A stretch of 39,040 nucleotides of DNA from an uncultured Eubacteriales bacterium (GCA_902783025.1 CACZPH010000115.1:1-39040), one strand, 5' to 3'; counted from the first letter of the stretch, positions 21,205 through 29,316 are shown. Translations and numbers: made by a program. The notes: generated from the sequence alone by a model not told the origin.

Positions 21205-22641
21205 TCACTTTACCCTGCCGGTCACCAAATACGAACCTTTTTGGTTTTTGAGCACTTCTTCGGCGGGAACGCCCAGTTCGCGCGCGAGTATCTCTATTAC
21301 CTTGGGACGGCAAAAACCTCCGTGGCATCTGCCCATACCCGCGCGAAGACGGCGTTTGATCGCGTCGATCGAGCGTGCGGGGATAGGACGACGGATAGCC
21401 TCGACTATCTCGCCTTCGGTTATCGTTTCGCACCTGCAAATTACTCTGCCGTAAAGCGGGTTTTGCCTTATGAGTTCTTCTTTTTGCTCGTCGTTTGCTT
21501 TATGAAACGACGGAATGCCTTTTCTCGTCGCGATAAAATCCGTCTTATACTCTGCGGGCATACCCATCCTGATAAGCGTCTGCGTCACATATACGCCGAG
21601 CGCCGCCGAAGCGGTAAGCCCGGTAGAGCGCACGCCCGAAAGGTTTACGTAGCCGTAAAGATCGTCGTAAACGTCGACGTGCAAGCCTTCGGGGTTGCGG
21701 TTGGGCCTTAAGCCGCAGTACTGCGTTATGGTGTCGTTAAGCCTTACGCCGGGGATAAGTTTCCTTACGTCCGCGGCTATCGAATCGAGCCCTTCCGCCG
21801 TGGTGGACTTGTCCGTTTTGTCGTCAAGGTCTTCCGCCGTGGGCCCTACGAGCATATTGCCGTGAACGGTGGGACACATCAGCTTGCCTTTGGTCAGCTT
21901 GGTTGGAATAGGCAAAACGATATGGTTTACCTTTACCGAAGTGTTTTTGTCCAGAATATAGAACTGACCTTTGCGCGGGTTGACGTAATAGTCGTTTTTG
22001 CCTACGTACGAGGCTATCTCGTCACAGTAAAGCCCCGCCGCGTTGACTACGTAATCGCACTCGATATCTCCCGCGTCGGTCTTGACCCCCGTTATTTTGC
22101 CGCCCGCCGTCGTAATATCTACGACCTTAGTCGAAAGCAGGAAGTTTACGCCGTTTTGCTGTGCGTTTTCGGCGTAAGCGACTACGAGAAGGAACGGATC
22201 GATTATCGACTCGCGCGGAATATACAAGCCGCCTTTTACTTCGGGATTGAGGTTAGGTTCGATTGCAAGCAACTGTTCGCCGGTAAGGTATTCGACGTCG
22301 TAAACGCGGTTATCGAACGCCTTTTCTTTGAGGAAAGGCAACTTTTCGAACTGCTCGTCGGTAAAGGCGGGAAGTATCGCGCCTATACGCGAAAAAGGCA
22401 CGTCGAGATCGCGCGAAATGCGGTCGTACATCGGGTTGGCCGCGACGACGAGCCGGGATTCGAGCGTGCCGGGCGAAGCGTCGTAACCGGTGTGAATAAT
22501 GGCGCTGTTGGACTTGGACGCGTCGCCGCCCACGTCTTCGTTTTTGTCTACGACTACGACGGACAGCTTGAGCTTAGACAGTTCCCGGGCTACGGCGCAG
22601 CCTACCGCGCCCGCCCCGATAACCACTACGTCTGTTTTCAT
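21205..22641 (-). CDS. GlpA-like FAD oxidoreductase with BFD-type [2Fe-2S] domain
   Basis: This 478-residue protein resembles glycerol-3-phosphate dehydrogenase (GlpA/DAO family). The FAD motif VVVIGAGAVGCAVARELSK opens it, followed by SNSAIIHTGYDASPG and the substrate-domain blocks YVVNAAGLYCDEIA and GLRPNRNPEGLHV. The last about 75 residues carry CRCETITEGEIVEAIRR and GRCHGGFC, the CxC...CxxxxC set of a BFD-like [2Fe-2S] domain. ATG follows AAGGAGTTAATTCT. With the next two genes it forms a cluster probably passing electrons from sn-glycerol-3-phosphate to an acceptor. No glycerol kinase is here. Confidence 0.88.
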   Translation of the reverse strand: MKTDVVVIGAGAVGCAVARELSKLKLSVVVVDKNEDVGGDASKSNSAIIHTGYDASPGTLESRLVVAANPMYDRISRDLDVPFSRIGAILPAFTDEQFEKLPFLKEKAFDNRVYDVEYLTGEQLLAIEPNLNPEVKGGLYIPRESIIDPFLLVVAYAENAQQNGVNFLLSTKVVDITTAGGKITGVKTDAGDIECDYVVNAAGLYCDEIASYVGKNDYYVNPRKGQFYILDKNTSVKVNHIVLPIPTKLTKGKLMCPTVHGNMLVGPTAEDLDDKTDKSTTAEGLDSIAADVRKLIPGVRLNDTITQYCGLRPNRNPEGLHVDVYDDLYGYVNLSGVRSTGLTASAALGVYVTQTLIRMGMPAEYKTDFIATRKGIPSFHKANDEQKEELIRQNPLYGRVICRCETITEGEIVEAIRRPIPARSIDAIKRRLRAGMGRCHGGFCRPKVIEILARELGVPAEEVLKNQKGSYLVTGRVK

Positions 22642-22674
22642 AGAATTAACTCCTTGGCTTGATTTGCTGTAATT

Positions 22675-22703
22675 ATTCTAACACTTCGGCAAAATCTTGT
22701 CAA
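22675..22703 (-). promoter_or_regulatory. Promoter of the GlpA-like operon
   Basis: On the minus strand TTGACA (22698-22703), 17 bases and TAGAAT (22675-22680). It lies downstream of the deoR terminator, so the flavoprotein genes have their own control and are a natural target for the DeoR protein. Confidence 0.85.
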
Positions 22704-22739
22704 CACTTGCTAATAACTTTGTCATTTTAAGGCAAAATA

Positions 22740-22764
22740 AAATTCTCTCGCAAAGAGAGAATTT
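22740..22764 (-). terminator. Terminator of the manA-deoR operon
   Basis: AAATTCTCTC and GAGAGAATTT form a 10-bp stem with a five-base loop, followed on the minus strand by TATTTTGCC. Confidence 0.85.
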
Positions 22765-22767
22765 CTT

Positions 22768-23520
22768 TCAGACAATAATTATCTTTACGCCGGCTTTTTC
22801 GATTTCTTTCAATACGGCTTTGGGCGTTTCGGAGTCGGTAACGAGCGCGTAAAGAGAGGAGAGCGGACAAACGTTGCACACAGCGCGCACTCCGAACTTG
22901 GAGTGATCGGCAAGCACGACGACTTTTCGGGCGTTGTTTATAACTTTGGCGCGGATGCCCGCTTCGTCGACCACGTAGTCGGTTATCCCCGCCGCCGTTA
23001 CGCCGCCCGCGCCGATAAACGCGACGTCAAAATTGAACCTGTCGAGGTTTTCGCTCGTGAGCGCGCCGTACAGCGACAATTCTCCGCCGCGTATTTCTCC
23101 GCCCGGCAAAACGACCTTTAAGCCGTTTTCGGCAAGCGCCGCCGCCGTGCGCAAAGCCGTGGTAAACGCGGTAATTTTGCTGTCGCGCTTGATAAGAGCC
23201 GCAAGAGCCAGAACGGTGGTCCCGAGATCGAAAAACACCGCCGCGCCGTTCGGTACGAGTTCCGTCGCCCCGGCGGCTATCGCGCGCTTGACTTCGGCGT
23301 TTTCCTGCTCGCGGCTCGAATAACTCGGTTCCGTATTGAACAGTTGTTTTTTCGCCGCTCCGCCGTACACCCGTTCGATAGCGCCGGCTTTTTGCAAAAA
23401 AGCAAGGTCGCGGCGCACCGTTTCTATGGACACGTTAAAACGCGCGGTCATCTCGTCGTTGGACAAAAACCCGCGTAAATTGACGAGTCTGACTATTTCG
23501 TTTCTTCTCTCCTGATTCAT
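22768..23520 (-). CDS. DeoR family transcriptional regulator
   Basis: This 250-residue protein has the DeoR helix-turn-helix at about 1-57 (RRNEIVRLVNLRGFLSNDEM, then FNVSIETVRRDL and IERVYGGA) and a DeoRC sugar-phosphate sensor domain (about 75-235) with FFDLGTTVLALA, LPGGEIRGGELSLYG, FIGAGGVTAAGITDY and VVLADHSKFG. Members such as GlpR and FruR respond to phosphorylated sugars or glycerol-3-phosphate. Its ATG overlaps the manA stop by four bases and has AAGGAG ahead. Likely targets are the adjacent flavoprotein operon and the manA/OPA intergenic region; this is inferred from position. Confidence 0.92.
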   Translation of the reverse strand: MNQERRNEIVRLVNLRGFLSNDEMTARFNVSIETVRRDLAFLQKAGAIERVYGGAAKKQLFNTEPSYSSREQENAEVKRAIAAGATELVPNGAAVFFDLGTTVLALAALIKRDSKITAFTTALRTAAALAENGLKVVLPGGEIRGGELSLYGALTSENLDRFNFDVAFIGAGGVTAAGITDYVVDEAGIRAKVINNARKVVVLADHSKFGVRAVCNVCPLSSLYALVTDSETPKAVLKEIEKAGVKIIIV

Positions 23521-24428
23521 GGTTTCTCCTTATCCGGCACGTACGCGCAAAGCGCCTTGACGGCGCCGCTGATACAAAACTTCTCCCCGGCAGGCACGAA
23601 AAACGAATCTCCGCGCGATATCTTTTCGCCGTTGAGCGTTCCTTCGCCTTCTACCGCGGTAACGCAGCAAAACGACCGCTCAAACTTATATTCTTCGCCG
23701 CTTTTTGCCACAAAACAAGCAAAATATTTGCTCCTTGCGTATTCTTCGCCCTCTTTCGGGTGAAAGCGGTTGGCGCAAAGATCGAACGCGCCGTGCGACA
23801 TTGCGGAAAGAGCCTTATCAATGTGCAGTTCGCGCTTTTTGCCGTCCGCGCCTACCCTGTCGTAGTCGTAAAGGCGGTACGTAACGTCGCTGCTTTGCTG
23901 TATCTCGCAGATAAGACAGCCTTTGCCTATCGCGTGCGGCACTCCCGCCGGCACGAAAAACGCGTCGCCCGCGGCTACCGGCACAAAACTAAGAAGCGAC
24001 AAAACGCTCCCGTTCCTCACCGCGGCGGCGATCTCTTCTTCCGTGCAGTCGCGCTTAAGTCCTAGGTATATGCCCGCGCCCGCCCTTGCTTCGACAACGT
24101 ACCAGCATTCGGTCTTGCCGAGCGAATTTTCGTGTGCGCGCGCATATTCGTCGTCCGGGTGGACCTGAACGGACAGATCGAGCGCCGCGTCGATAAACTT
24201 GACGAGCATGGGGAAAAAGCCCAAGTCGCTTACCGCTCCGCCCGTTTGCTCCGAGCCGAGCGCGCTGAGCGGCAACGTGCCGACAAAAGACTCTTTGCCC
24301 TTTATCGCCGAGAGTTCCCACGACTCGGCGAGCGGCGAAAAAGATGGGGTTTTGCCGTAGTTTTCGACAAGCTTGTCGCCGCCCCAGAGCGCGGACTTAT
24401 AGTAAGGAAAAAGACGAGTGATATTCAT
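23517..24428 (-). CDS. manA: Mannose-6-phosphate isomerase, class I
   Basis: This 303-residue protein interconverts mannose-6-phosphate and fructose-6-phosphate. Cupin features include LFPYYKSALWGGDKL, PLAESWELSAI, FPMLVKFIDAALDLSVQVHPDDEYA (zinc ligands Q and H), KTECWYVVEA (zinc Glu), FVPAGVPHAIGKGCLICEIQQSSDVTYRLYDYDR with the catalytic Arg region, and a second cupin half. The short length fits Firmicute type I enzymes. I start at the second ATG (24428): the -10 box directly abuts the first ATG, and the predicted transcription start is the A of the second. It is followed by deoR with a 4-bp overlap. Confidence 0.92.
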   Translation of the reverse strand: MNITRLFPYYKSALWGGDKLVENYGKTPSFSPLAESWELSAIKGKESFVGTLPLSALGSEQTGGAVSDLGFFPMLVKFIDAALDLSVQVHPDDEYARAHENSLGKTECWYVVEARAGAGIYLGLKRDCTEEEIAAAVRNGSVLSLLSFVPVAAGDAFFVPAGVPHAIGKGCLICEIQQSSDVTYRLYDYDRVGADGKKRELHIDKALSAMSHGAFDLCANRFHPKEGEEYARSKYFACFVAKSGEEYKFERSFCCVTAVEGEGTLNGEKISRGDSFFVPAGEKFCISGAVKALCAYVPDKEKP

Positions 24429-24434
24429 AGACAT

Positions 24435-24463
24435 ATTTTACCGTTTTCGGCGGCGAATGTCAA
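24435..24463 (-). promoter_or_regulatory. manA promoter, leaderless geometry
   Basis: On the minus strand TTGACA (24458-24463), 17 bases and TAAAAT (24435-24440). The -10 ends one base before an ATG at 24434. Seven bases past the -10 is 24428, the A of the second ATG. There is no room for a Shine-Dalgarno. Confidence 0.8.
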
Positions 24464-24532
24464 TACCATTTTCGTTTTTTGCAAAACGCGTCGGACGGCG
24501 CTCAAAATCGGCGCGGCGGCGCGGCGAAATAT

Positions 24533-24561
24533 TTGACAAAGCCGACAAAAAGCCCTATAAT
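24533..24561 (+). promoter_or_regulatory. Promoter of the OPA-type transporter gene
   Basis: TTGACA (24533-24538), 17 bases and TATAAT (24556-24561): a full consensus promoter, divergent from manA. Confidence 0.9.
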
Positions 24562-24591
24562 ATAGTTCTTGATTTTTATTCGGAGCGCATT

Positions 24592-25848
24592 ATGGGAGTA
24601 CTCAAGCGAAAACAAGGAATATTTTTGATAGTCGTGACATGTTTGATGTATGCCGTGGCGTATTTGGGCAGACTCTCATACGCCGCGAACAAAATCGCTA
24701 TCGGCGAGTCGTTGGGCGTGATGGAAACAGCCCTGCGCGGACTCGTCGAGTCGTTTTTATTTTTCGCCTATGGTCTGGGGCAAGTCCTCAACGTTTTTCT
24801 CGCAAGGTGGTACCACCCGAAATTCGCCGTAACGATAGGAATGCTTGTCACGGGCGCGTGCAATTTCCTTATGACGGTCGTAACGGATCTTAGCGCCATG
24901 AACGTAATATGGATGATCAACGGCGCCGCGCAAAGCGTTTTTTGGTGCAATCTTCTCAACGTTCAGTCAAAGTTCCTCAGCAAAAAGCAAATCGGCGCGT
25001 GCATTATCACAAACGGCTTTTCGTACTGCTTCGGCACCTGCGCCATTTACGGACTGAGCGCGATATTCATCGCGATAAACTGGCGTATAACCTTCTATAT
25101 AGTGAGCGCGCTTTCGCTCGCGATCGCGGCGCTGTGGTTCTTTACCGTGCATAGCGCCGAAAGAGCCGAAAAAGTCCCCGATCCCGACGAGATCCGGGTC
25201 CTCGAAACCGACGAGCCGGCGCAAGAAAACAAAACGAAACTCATTACGCCGTACTTCGCGCTTATTTTGTGTTTCGCGCTTCTCGTGGCCGTGGTAAACT
25301 CCGGCGTGCGCGACGGCAGTATTACGTATATGCCCACACTTATGAACGAATCCTTCGGTATGGACATGTCGCTCGCCAACGTCGTCGTGGTGGGTCTTGC
25401 TATAATCTCTATGTTCGGCGTATTCGCCGCAAAGGCCGTTACGAAAAAGATCCGCGGCTACCTGATCGTACAAGGCGTTACGCTCGTGCTTATTTCCGCG
25501 GTATTGTTTGCGAGTCTGTTTGCGTACCGCTCGAGAGCGACCGTTGCGTTCGTGCTTCTGTTCGCCGTCGTGACTTGCCTTATCTACGGGGTATCCAATA
25601 TCGTGACGAGCCTGATCCCGTTCGGTATGAAAAAATACGCCAACGTCGGCGGCATATCCGCCCTTCTCGACGCGTTTTGCTACGTGGGCAGTACCGTGGC
25701 GACTTACGCTTTCGGCGCTCTTCGCGACGCGCACGGCTGGCAAGCGGTGCTTATCCTCATTACCGCGCTAAGTCTTGCTTGCGGCGTGATAACGATCGTC
25801 GGCGGCTTGCTCGCCCGCAAAAACCCCATAACCAAAGAAGTCTTCTGA
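24592..25848 (+). CDS. MFS transporter of the organophosphate (GlpT/UhpT-like) type
   Basis: This 418-residue permease has about twelve membrane segments. YAVAYLGRLSYAANKIAIGESLG at the first helix and SFLFFAYGLGQVLNVFLARWYHPK after it resemble the organophosphate:phosphate antiporter branch (GlpT, UhpT), whose members import glycerol-3-phosphate or hexose phosphates. The context agrees: a GlpA-like cluster, a DeoR regulator and manA are adjacent. ATG 24592 is preceded by CGGAG and lies downstream of the promoter; the frame is open 174 bp further upstream, but that part includes the promoter and is not family-like. The exact substrate is inferred. Confidence 0.85.
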   Translation: MGVLKRKQGIFLIVVTCLMYAVAYLGRLSYAANKIAIGESLGVMETALRGLVESFLFFAYGLGQVLNVFLARWYHPKFAVTIGMLVTGACNFLMTVVTDLSAMNVIWMINGAAQSVFWCNLLNVQSKFLSKKQIGACIITNGFSYCFGTCAIYGLSAIFIAINWRITFYIVSALSLAIAALWFFTVHSAERAEKVPDPDEIRVLETDEPAQENKTKLITPYFALILCFALLVAVVNSGVRDGSITYMPTLMNESFGMDMSLANVVVVGLAIISMFGVFAAKAVTKKIRGYLIVQGVTLVLISAVLFASLFAYRSRATVAFVLLFAVVTCLIYGVSNIVTSLIPFGMKKYANVGGISALLDAFCYVGSTVATYAFGALRDAHGWQAVLILITALSLACGVITIVGGLLARKNPITKEVF

Positions 25849-25867
25849 TACAATCTGACACACAAAA

Positions 25868-25906
25868 CAACACCCCCGCCGCGTTAATTCCGCGACGGGG
25901 GTTGTG
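25868..25906. terminator. Strong hairpin between the OPA transporter and metQ
   Basis: CAACACCCCCGCCGCG and CGCGACGGGGGTTGTG pair with two mismatches around a short loop. The T-rich tail (TTGTTTTGTG) is on the minus strand, so it best serves metQ, but it lies between convergent genes. Confidence 0.8.
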
Positions 25907-25926
25907 CATTATGTCGGATTACTGGG

Positions 25927-26808
25927 TCAGTCCGCTACGGTAAACGAGGGAAGGACCGCGCCGTTGTATTGCTGCAGGATATAGTCGTAAACCTTTTGGC
26001 TCTTGAGCGCCTTGACGAGCGCCTGAGTCTTGGCGCTGTTTTCGTTGCCTTGCTTTACCGCTACGATATTGGCGTAAAGCACAGCCGCGGAACCGGCCGC
26101 GTTTTCGGTGGCGAGAGCGTTGGCAAAATTGAGGTTAGCCGCGAGCGCGTAGTTGCCGTTGACTACCGCGAGGGAGCCGGCGTCGGAGTTGGAAAGCTGC
26201 GCGGGGGTGTAGCTTGCCTCGACTTCGACGATATTGTTGCCTTTGTTGTCCGTGATATCAGATTTGGTAAGCGTCTGATCGGCGGTCGCGTCCGCTCTTA
26301 GGGTGATATAGCCTTCGTCCTGAAGGAGGAAAAGCGCGCGGGTTTCGTTGGAGCCGTCGTTGGGGATAAAGATCGTTCTGCCGGTTTTCTTTGCCGCAAA
26401 GTTCGCCTTGGTTACGCCGTTGCCGAATACGGTGAGCGGCTCGTAGTGGATAGCCTCCGCCTTAACGATATGCGTGTCTCGTGTTGCATTAAAATTGTTA
26501 AGATACGGAAGGTGCTGGAAATAATTGGCGTCAAGGTCGCCCGACTCGAGCGCGGTGTTGGGAATAACGTAATCGTCGTACTCGACTATCTCGAGTTTCC
26601 AGCCGTCTTTCTTGAGTTCGTCCTTGATCTGCGTAAGGATCTCGGCGTGCGGCGTGGGCGAAGCGCCTACGCGTATCGTCTTGCTGTTGTCGCTCGGATT
26701 GTTGTTATCGCTCGGATTGCTGTTGTCGCTCGGCGCGCAACCTATGAGCGAAAACGACAGGCAAAGCGCCAAAACTACCGTGATGATCGCGGAAATGATT
26801 CTTTTCAT
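25927..26808 (-). CDS. metQ: Methionine ABC transporter substrate-binding lipoprotein
   Basis: This 293-residue NlpA/MetQ-family protein captures methionine outside the membrane and delivers it to MetI. The signal peptide ends in lipobox LIGC (cysteine about 24). A Ser-Asn-Pro-Asp linker follows, encoded by three 18-bp tandem units. The mature domain shows IRVGASPTPHAEILTQI, LEIVEYDDYVIPNTALESGDLDANYFQHLPYL, TIFIPNDGSNETRALFLLQ and AVVNGNYA, all characteristic of MetQ. ATG follows AAAGGAGAAACAAATC. It is the last gene of metNIQ, 27 bp after metI. Methionine is the likely ligand from family and leader. Confidence 0.93.
   Translation of the reverse strand: MKRIISAIITVVLALCLSFSLIGCAPSDNSNPSDNNNPSDNSKTIRVGASPTPHAEILTQIKDELKKDGWKLEIVEYDDYVIPNTALESGDLDANYFQHLPYLNNFNATRDTHIVKAEAIHYEPLTVFGNGVTKANFAAKKTGRTIFIPNDGSNETRALFLLQDEGYITLRADATADQTLTKSDITDNKGNNIVEVEASYTPAQLSNSDAGSLAVVNGNYALAANLNFANALATENAAGSAAVLYANIVAVKQGNENSAKTQALVKALKSQKVYDYILQQYNGAVLPSFTVAD
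26683..26736. repeat. Three 18-bp tandem units in the metQ linker
   Basis: Units at 26683-26700, 26701-26718 and 26719-26736 are near-identical and encode a repeating Pro-Ser-Asp-Asn hexapeptide right after the lipid-anchored cysteine. The copy number could change by slippage without a frameshift, altering tether length. Confidence 0.8.
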
Positions 26809-26835
26809 GATTTGTTTCTCCTTTCTTTAATTTTT

Positions 26836-27591
26836 TTATTTATTTTTCTGCGCTTTATTGCGCTTGTTTTCGTTTCGAACGCGCCTGTCGGTCTTCTTGA
26901 CCAGCCACATGCCGCCTTCCTGAATGAGTTGAACGATAAGCACTATCAGCACTACCGCCGTCCAGATCACCGCCTGATGTCCGCGCAAATGTCCTTGCGT
27001 AATGGCGAGCGCGCCGAGTCCCGCTCCGCCGATAGTCGCCGCCATCGCCGTGTAGCCTATTACCGTTACGGTCGAGATTATCGCGCCTATCATAAGCGAC
27101 GGACGGGCTTCGGGCAAAAGCACTTTGACTATTATCTGAAAGGTGTTAGCGCCCAGCGACTGCGCCGCTTCTATCACGCCTTTGTCGACTTCCTTGAGCG
27201 AAGACTCGACCATTCGCGCCACGTACGGCGCCGCGCCGATCACCAGCATTACCACCATGGCGGCGTTGCCGTAAGACTTGCCTACCAGCGATTTTGCCAC
27301 GGGCAGGAACGCGACCATAAGAATAATAAAGGGGATAGAGCGGAAAATATTGACTATTACGCCGAGGATCTTGTTTACAACGACGTTGGGCTTGATACCC
27401 GTCTTGTCCGTCACGTAAAGGATTATGCCGACGGGCAAACCCAGAACGTACGAAAACGTCACGGACAAAAGCACCATCCATACCGTTATGCCGAGCGCCG
27501 CGGCTATTTCGCCTTTTTGGAACAGTTCGACAACGTACGGCCAGTCGCGGATTATCTTGTCGAAGGTGGAAAGCAAAAGCGTACTATTCAT
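26836..27591 (-). CDS. metI: Methionine ABC transporter permease
   Basis: This 251-residue MetI-type permease has five to six membrane segments. GITVWMVLLSVTFSYVLGLPVGIIL, NIFRSIPFIILMVAFLP and the coupling loop EAAQSLGANTFQIIVKVLLPEARPSLMIG (the EAA motif that docks on MetN) are clear. Start ATG overlaps the metN stop by eight bases, so translation is coupled. The basic tail (RRVRNENKRNKAQKNK) is slightly longer than usual. Confidence 0.94.
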   Translation of the reverse strand: MNSTLLLSTFDKIIRDWPYVVELFQKGEIAAALGITVWMVLLSVTFSYVLGLPVGIILYVTDKTGIKPNVVVNKILGVIVNIFRSIPFIILMVAFLPVAKSLVGKSYGNAAMVVMLVIGAAPYVARMVESSLKEVDKGVIEAAQSLGANTFQIIVKVLLPEARPSLMIGAIISTVTVIGYTAMAATIGGAGLGALAITQGHLRGHQAVIWTAVVLIVLIVQLIQEGGMWLVKKTDRRVRNENKRNKAQKNK

Positions 27592-28636
27592 CGTCCGCCA
27601 CCTCCGCTATCGTAGTATCGTCCGCGCTTTGGTCTTCGTCGTCCGTCTCTATGACGTACTTGATATGGTTTTCGTCGAAGAACGCGGTCACTTTGTCGGC
27701 GTTTTCGGCTTTTTCGGCGGGGAGCGTAATTACCATACGCCCGAAAACTTTGCCGTCGACGTTTTTGGTGTCGGCGTACACGATATTGACCGCTACGCCC
27801 GTCTCGAGCGCTAAGGCCGATATGAGCGGCATATCCGACGACTCGCCGTTGAACAGTAAGCGGAATTGTATCTCGCCGGGCTTCTTGCCCGCGTACCGCA
27901 CGAGATCCGGCATAATGAGTTCCTTCGCCGTGCGCGTCTTGGGATCCGAGAATACGTCCGCGACCTTGCCTACTTCCTTGATCTCGCTGTCCGCTATGAC
28001 CGCTACCGAAGTGCATATCTTCTCGATAACGTGCATTTCGTGCGTGATGACCACTATCGTTACGCCGAGCGTTTCGTTGATGTGGCGCAGCAGCGACAAA
28101 ACCGATTCGGTCGCCACGGGGTCGAGCGCGCTCGTCGCCTCGTCGCAAAGCAAATATTTGGGGTTAGTGGCGAGCGCCCGGGCGATGGCTACGCGCTGTT
28201 TCTGCCCGCCCGAAAGCTGCGACGGATACGACTTGCGTCTGTCCCACAAGCCTACGAGAGTAAGAAGTTCTTCGACTCGCGCGTCGGCGGCTTTGCGATC
28301 AAATCTGCCGAGCGTGAGCGGGAATTTTACGTTGTCGAAGACGTTGCGCTGCTCGAGAAGGTTAAACGACTGGAAGATCATGCCGATATTGCGGCGGATC
28401 TGTCTTAAACGTTTCGGCCCCACCTGTCCTAAGTCCTCGCCGTCGACGATAACGCGCCCTTCGGTAGGCTCTTCGAGGAAGTTGATACATCGTACCAAGG
28501 TCGATTTGCCCGCGCCCGACAGTCCGATTATACCGAAAATCTCGCCGTCTCCGATCGTAAGGTTTACGTTCCTGAGAGCGACGATAGGCCCGCTAACGGA
28601 CTGAAAGGTTTTGCCTACGTCAACAAATTCTATCAT
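27584..28636 (-). CDS. metN: Methionine ABC transporter ATP-binding protein
   Basis: This 350-residue ATPase powers methionine import. Walker A GLSGAGKSTLVRCINFLEEPT, the Q-loop FQSFNLL, signature LSGGQKQRVAIARALA, Walker B LLCDEATSALDP and the H-loop VVITHEMHVI are all intact. The C-terminal part (about 265-345) resembles the NIL domain, which in MetN binds methionine and inhibits transport when the cell is replete. An acidic tail follows. ATG has TTGGAG ahead. Upstream is a leader with a short ORF and terminator that should control the whole operon. Confidence 0.95.
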   Translation of the reverse strand: MIEFVDVGKTFQSVSGPIVALRNVNLTIGDGEIFGIIGLSGAGKSTLVRCINFLEEPTEGRVIVDGEDLGQVGPKRLRQIRRNIGMIFQSFNLLEQRNVFDNVKFPLTLGRFDRKAADARVEELLTLVGLWDRRKSYPSQLSGGQKQRVAIARALATNPKYLLCDEATSALDPVATESVLSLLRHINETLGVTIVVITHEMHVIEKICTSVAVIADSEIKEVGKVADVFSDPKTRTAKELIMPDLVRYAGKKPGEIQFRLLFNGESSDMPLISALALETGVAVNIVYADTKNVDGKVFGRMVITLPAEKAENADKVTAFFDENHIKYVIETDDEDQSADDTTIAEVADDE

Positions 28637-28660
28637 GCTTTCTCCAAATCTCCTTTTTGC

Positions 28661-28694
28661 AAATAAAAATCGCCCGAGTGAAAACCCCGGGCGA
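28661..28694 (-). terminator. Attenuator terminator upstream of metN
   Basis: On the minus strand TCGCCCG (complement 28688-28694) pairs with CGGGCGA (28670-28676), followed by TTTTTATTT. It lies between the leader ORF and metN, so most transcripts would stop unless it is prevented from forming. Its 5' arm can pair instead with CCCGGGC inside the leader ORF (complement of 28750-28756). Confidence 0.82.
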
Positions 28695-28717
28695 CAATAT
28701 GCAAAAAAGTTTATTCC

Positions 28718-28792
28718 TTAAGACACGGCAATAAACCCACGCATATCTGCCCGGGTGAAAAACATTCGCATTGCTACGCTTATTCTTCGCAT
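28718..28792 (-). CDS. Met-rich leader peptide of the metNIQ operon
   Basis: This 24-codon ORF begins with ATG (28792) nine bases after AAAGGAG and ends in TAA. It encodes methionine at positions 1, 8, 10 and 17 and the C-terminal stretch FFTRADMRGFIAVS. It is too short for a stand-alone enzyme and sits between a consensus promoter and a terminator upstream of metN. The natural reading is a leader peptide whose translation decides terminator formation, by ribosome stalling when charged Met-tRNA is scarce or by ligand-dependent arrest. I do not know a named family for it; the mechanism is inferred. Confidence 0.75.
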   Translation of the reverse strand: MRRISVAMRMFFTRADMRGFIAVS

Positions 28793-28821
28793 ATTGCCTC
28801 GCTCCTTTCGAATATGGAGGT

Positions 28822-28850
28822 ATTTTAGCACGCTTACCGCGCTTTGTCAA
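28822..28850 (-). promoter_or_regulatory. Promoter of the met leader and metNIQ
   Basis: On the minus strand TTGACA (28845-28850), 17 bases and TAAAAT (28822-28827). The predicted start near 28815 gives a 22-nt leader before the short ORF. Confidence 0.88.
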
Positions 28851-28879
28851 GGGGGTTTTTAAAAAAACTTTTATTTTTT

Positions 28880-29305
28880 TCAGTCGCAATGCTCGCACGA
28901 AAACGACGGAAAGTCCTTTTCGTCGTAAGGTATGCCGTTTTTCTCGTAATAGTCGAGTATCGCCGCCTTGATCGCCTCTTCCGCAAGCACCGAACAGTGC
29001 ATTTTGTACGCCGGCAGTCCGTCGAGCGCCTCGGCGACCGCTTTGTTGGTAAGCGTCATCGCCTCGCTTACAGGCTTGCCTTTGATAAGCTCGGTAGCTA
29101 TCGAACTCGACGCTATCGCGCTGCCGCAACCGAAAGTTTCGAACTTTACGTCGGTTATTATACCGCCGTTTATCTTAAGATATATCTTCATAATGTCGCC
29201 GCACTTGGCGTTGCCGACTTCGCCCACGCCGTCCGCGTCTTCTATTACGCCGACGTTGCGCGGATTGCGGAAGTGATCCATTACTTTTTCGCTGTATAAT
29301 GCCAT
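28880..29305 (-). CDS. nifU: Iron-sulfur cluster scaffold, NifU/IscU type
   Basis: This 141-residue protein is the scaffold on which [Fe-S] clusters are built. The three conserved cysteines are C35 (NAKCGD, with D37), C60 (FGCGSAI) and C104 (MHCSVLAEEA). A C-terminal SCEHCD adds two cysteines common in the short Firmicute NifU-like proteins with NifS. It starts 11 bases after the nifS stop, in an operon, and has AGGAG ahead. No NifU C-terminal thioredoxin-like domain is present, as expected for this length. Confidence 0.93.
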   Translation of the reverse strand: MALYSEKVMDHFRNPRNVGVIEDADGVGEVGNAKCGDIMKIYLKINGGIITDVKFETFGCGSAIASSSIATELIKGKPVSEAMTLTNKAVAEALDGLPAYKMHCSVLAEEAIKAAILDYYEKNGIPYDEKDFPSFSCEHCD

Positions 29306-29316
29306 TTTTTTACTCC

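Noticed and set aside
28640..28820. SAM-I (S-box) riboswitch or T-box upstream of metN
   Set aside because: Neither the conserved S-box core nor a T-box antiterminator sequence is visible; the region is filled by the short ORF and terminator.
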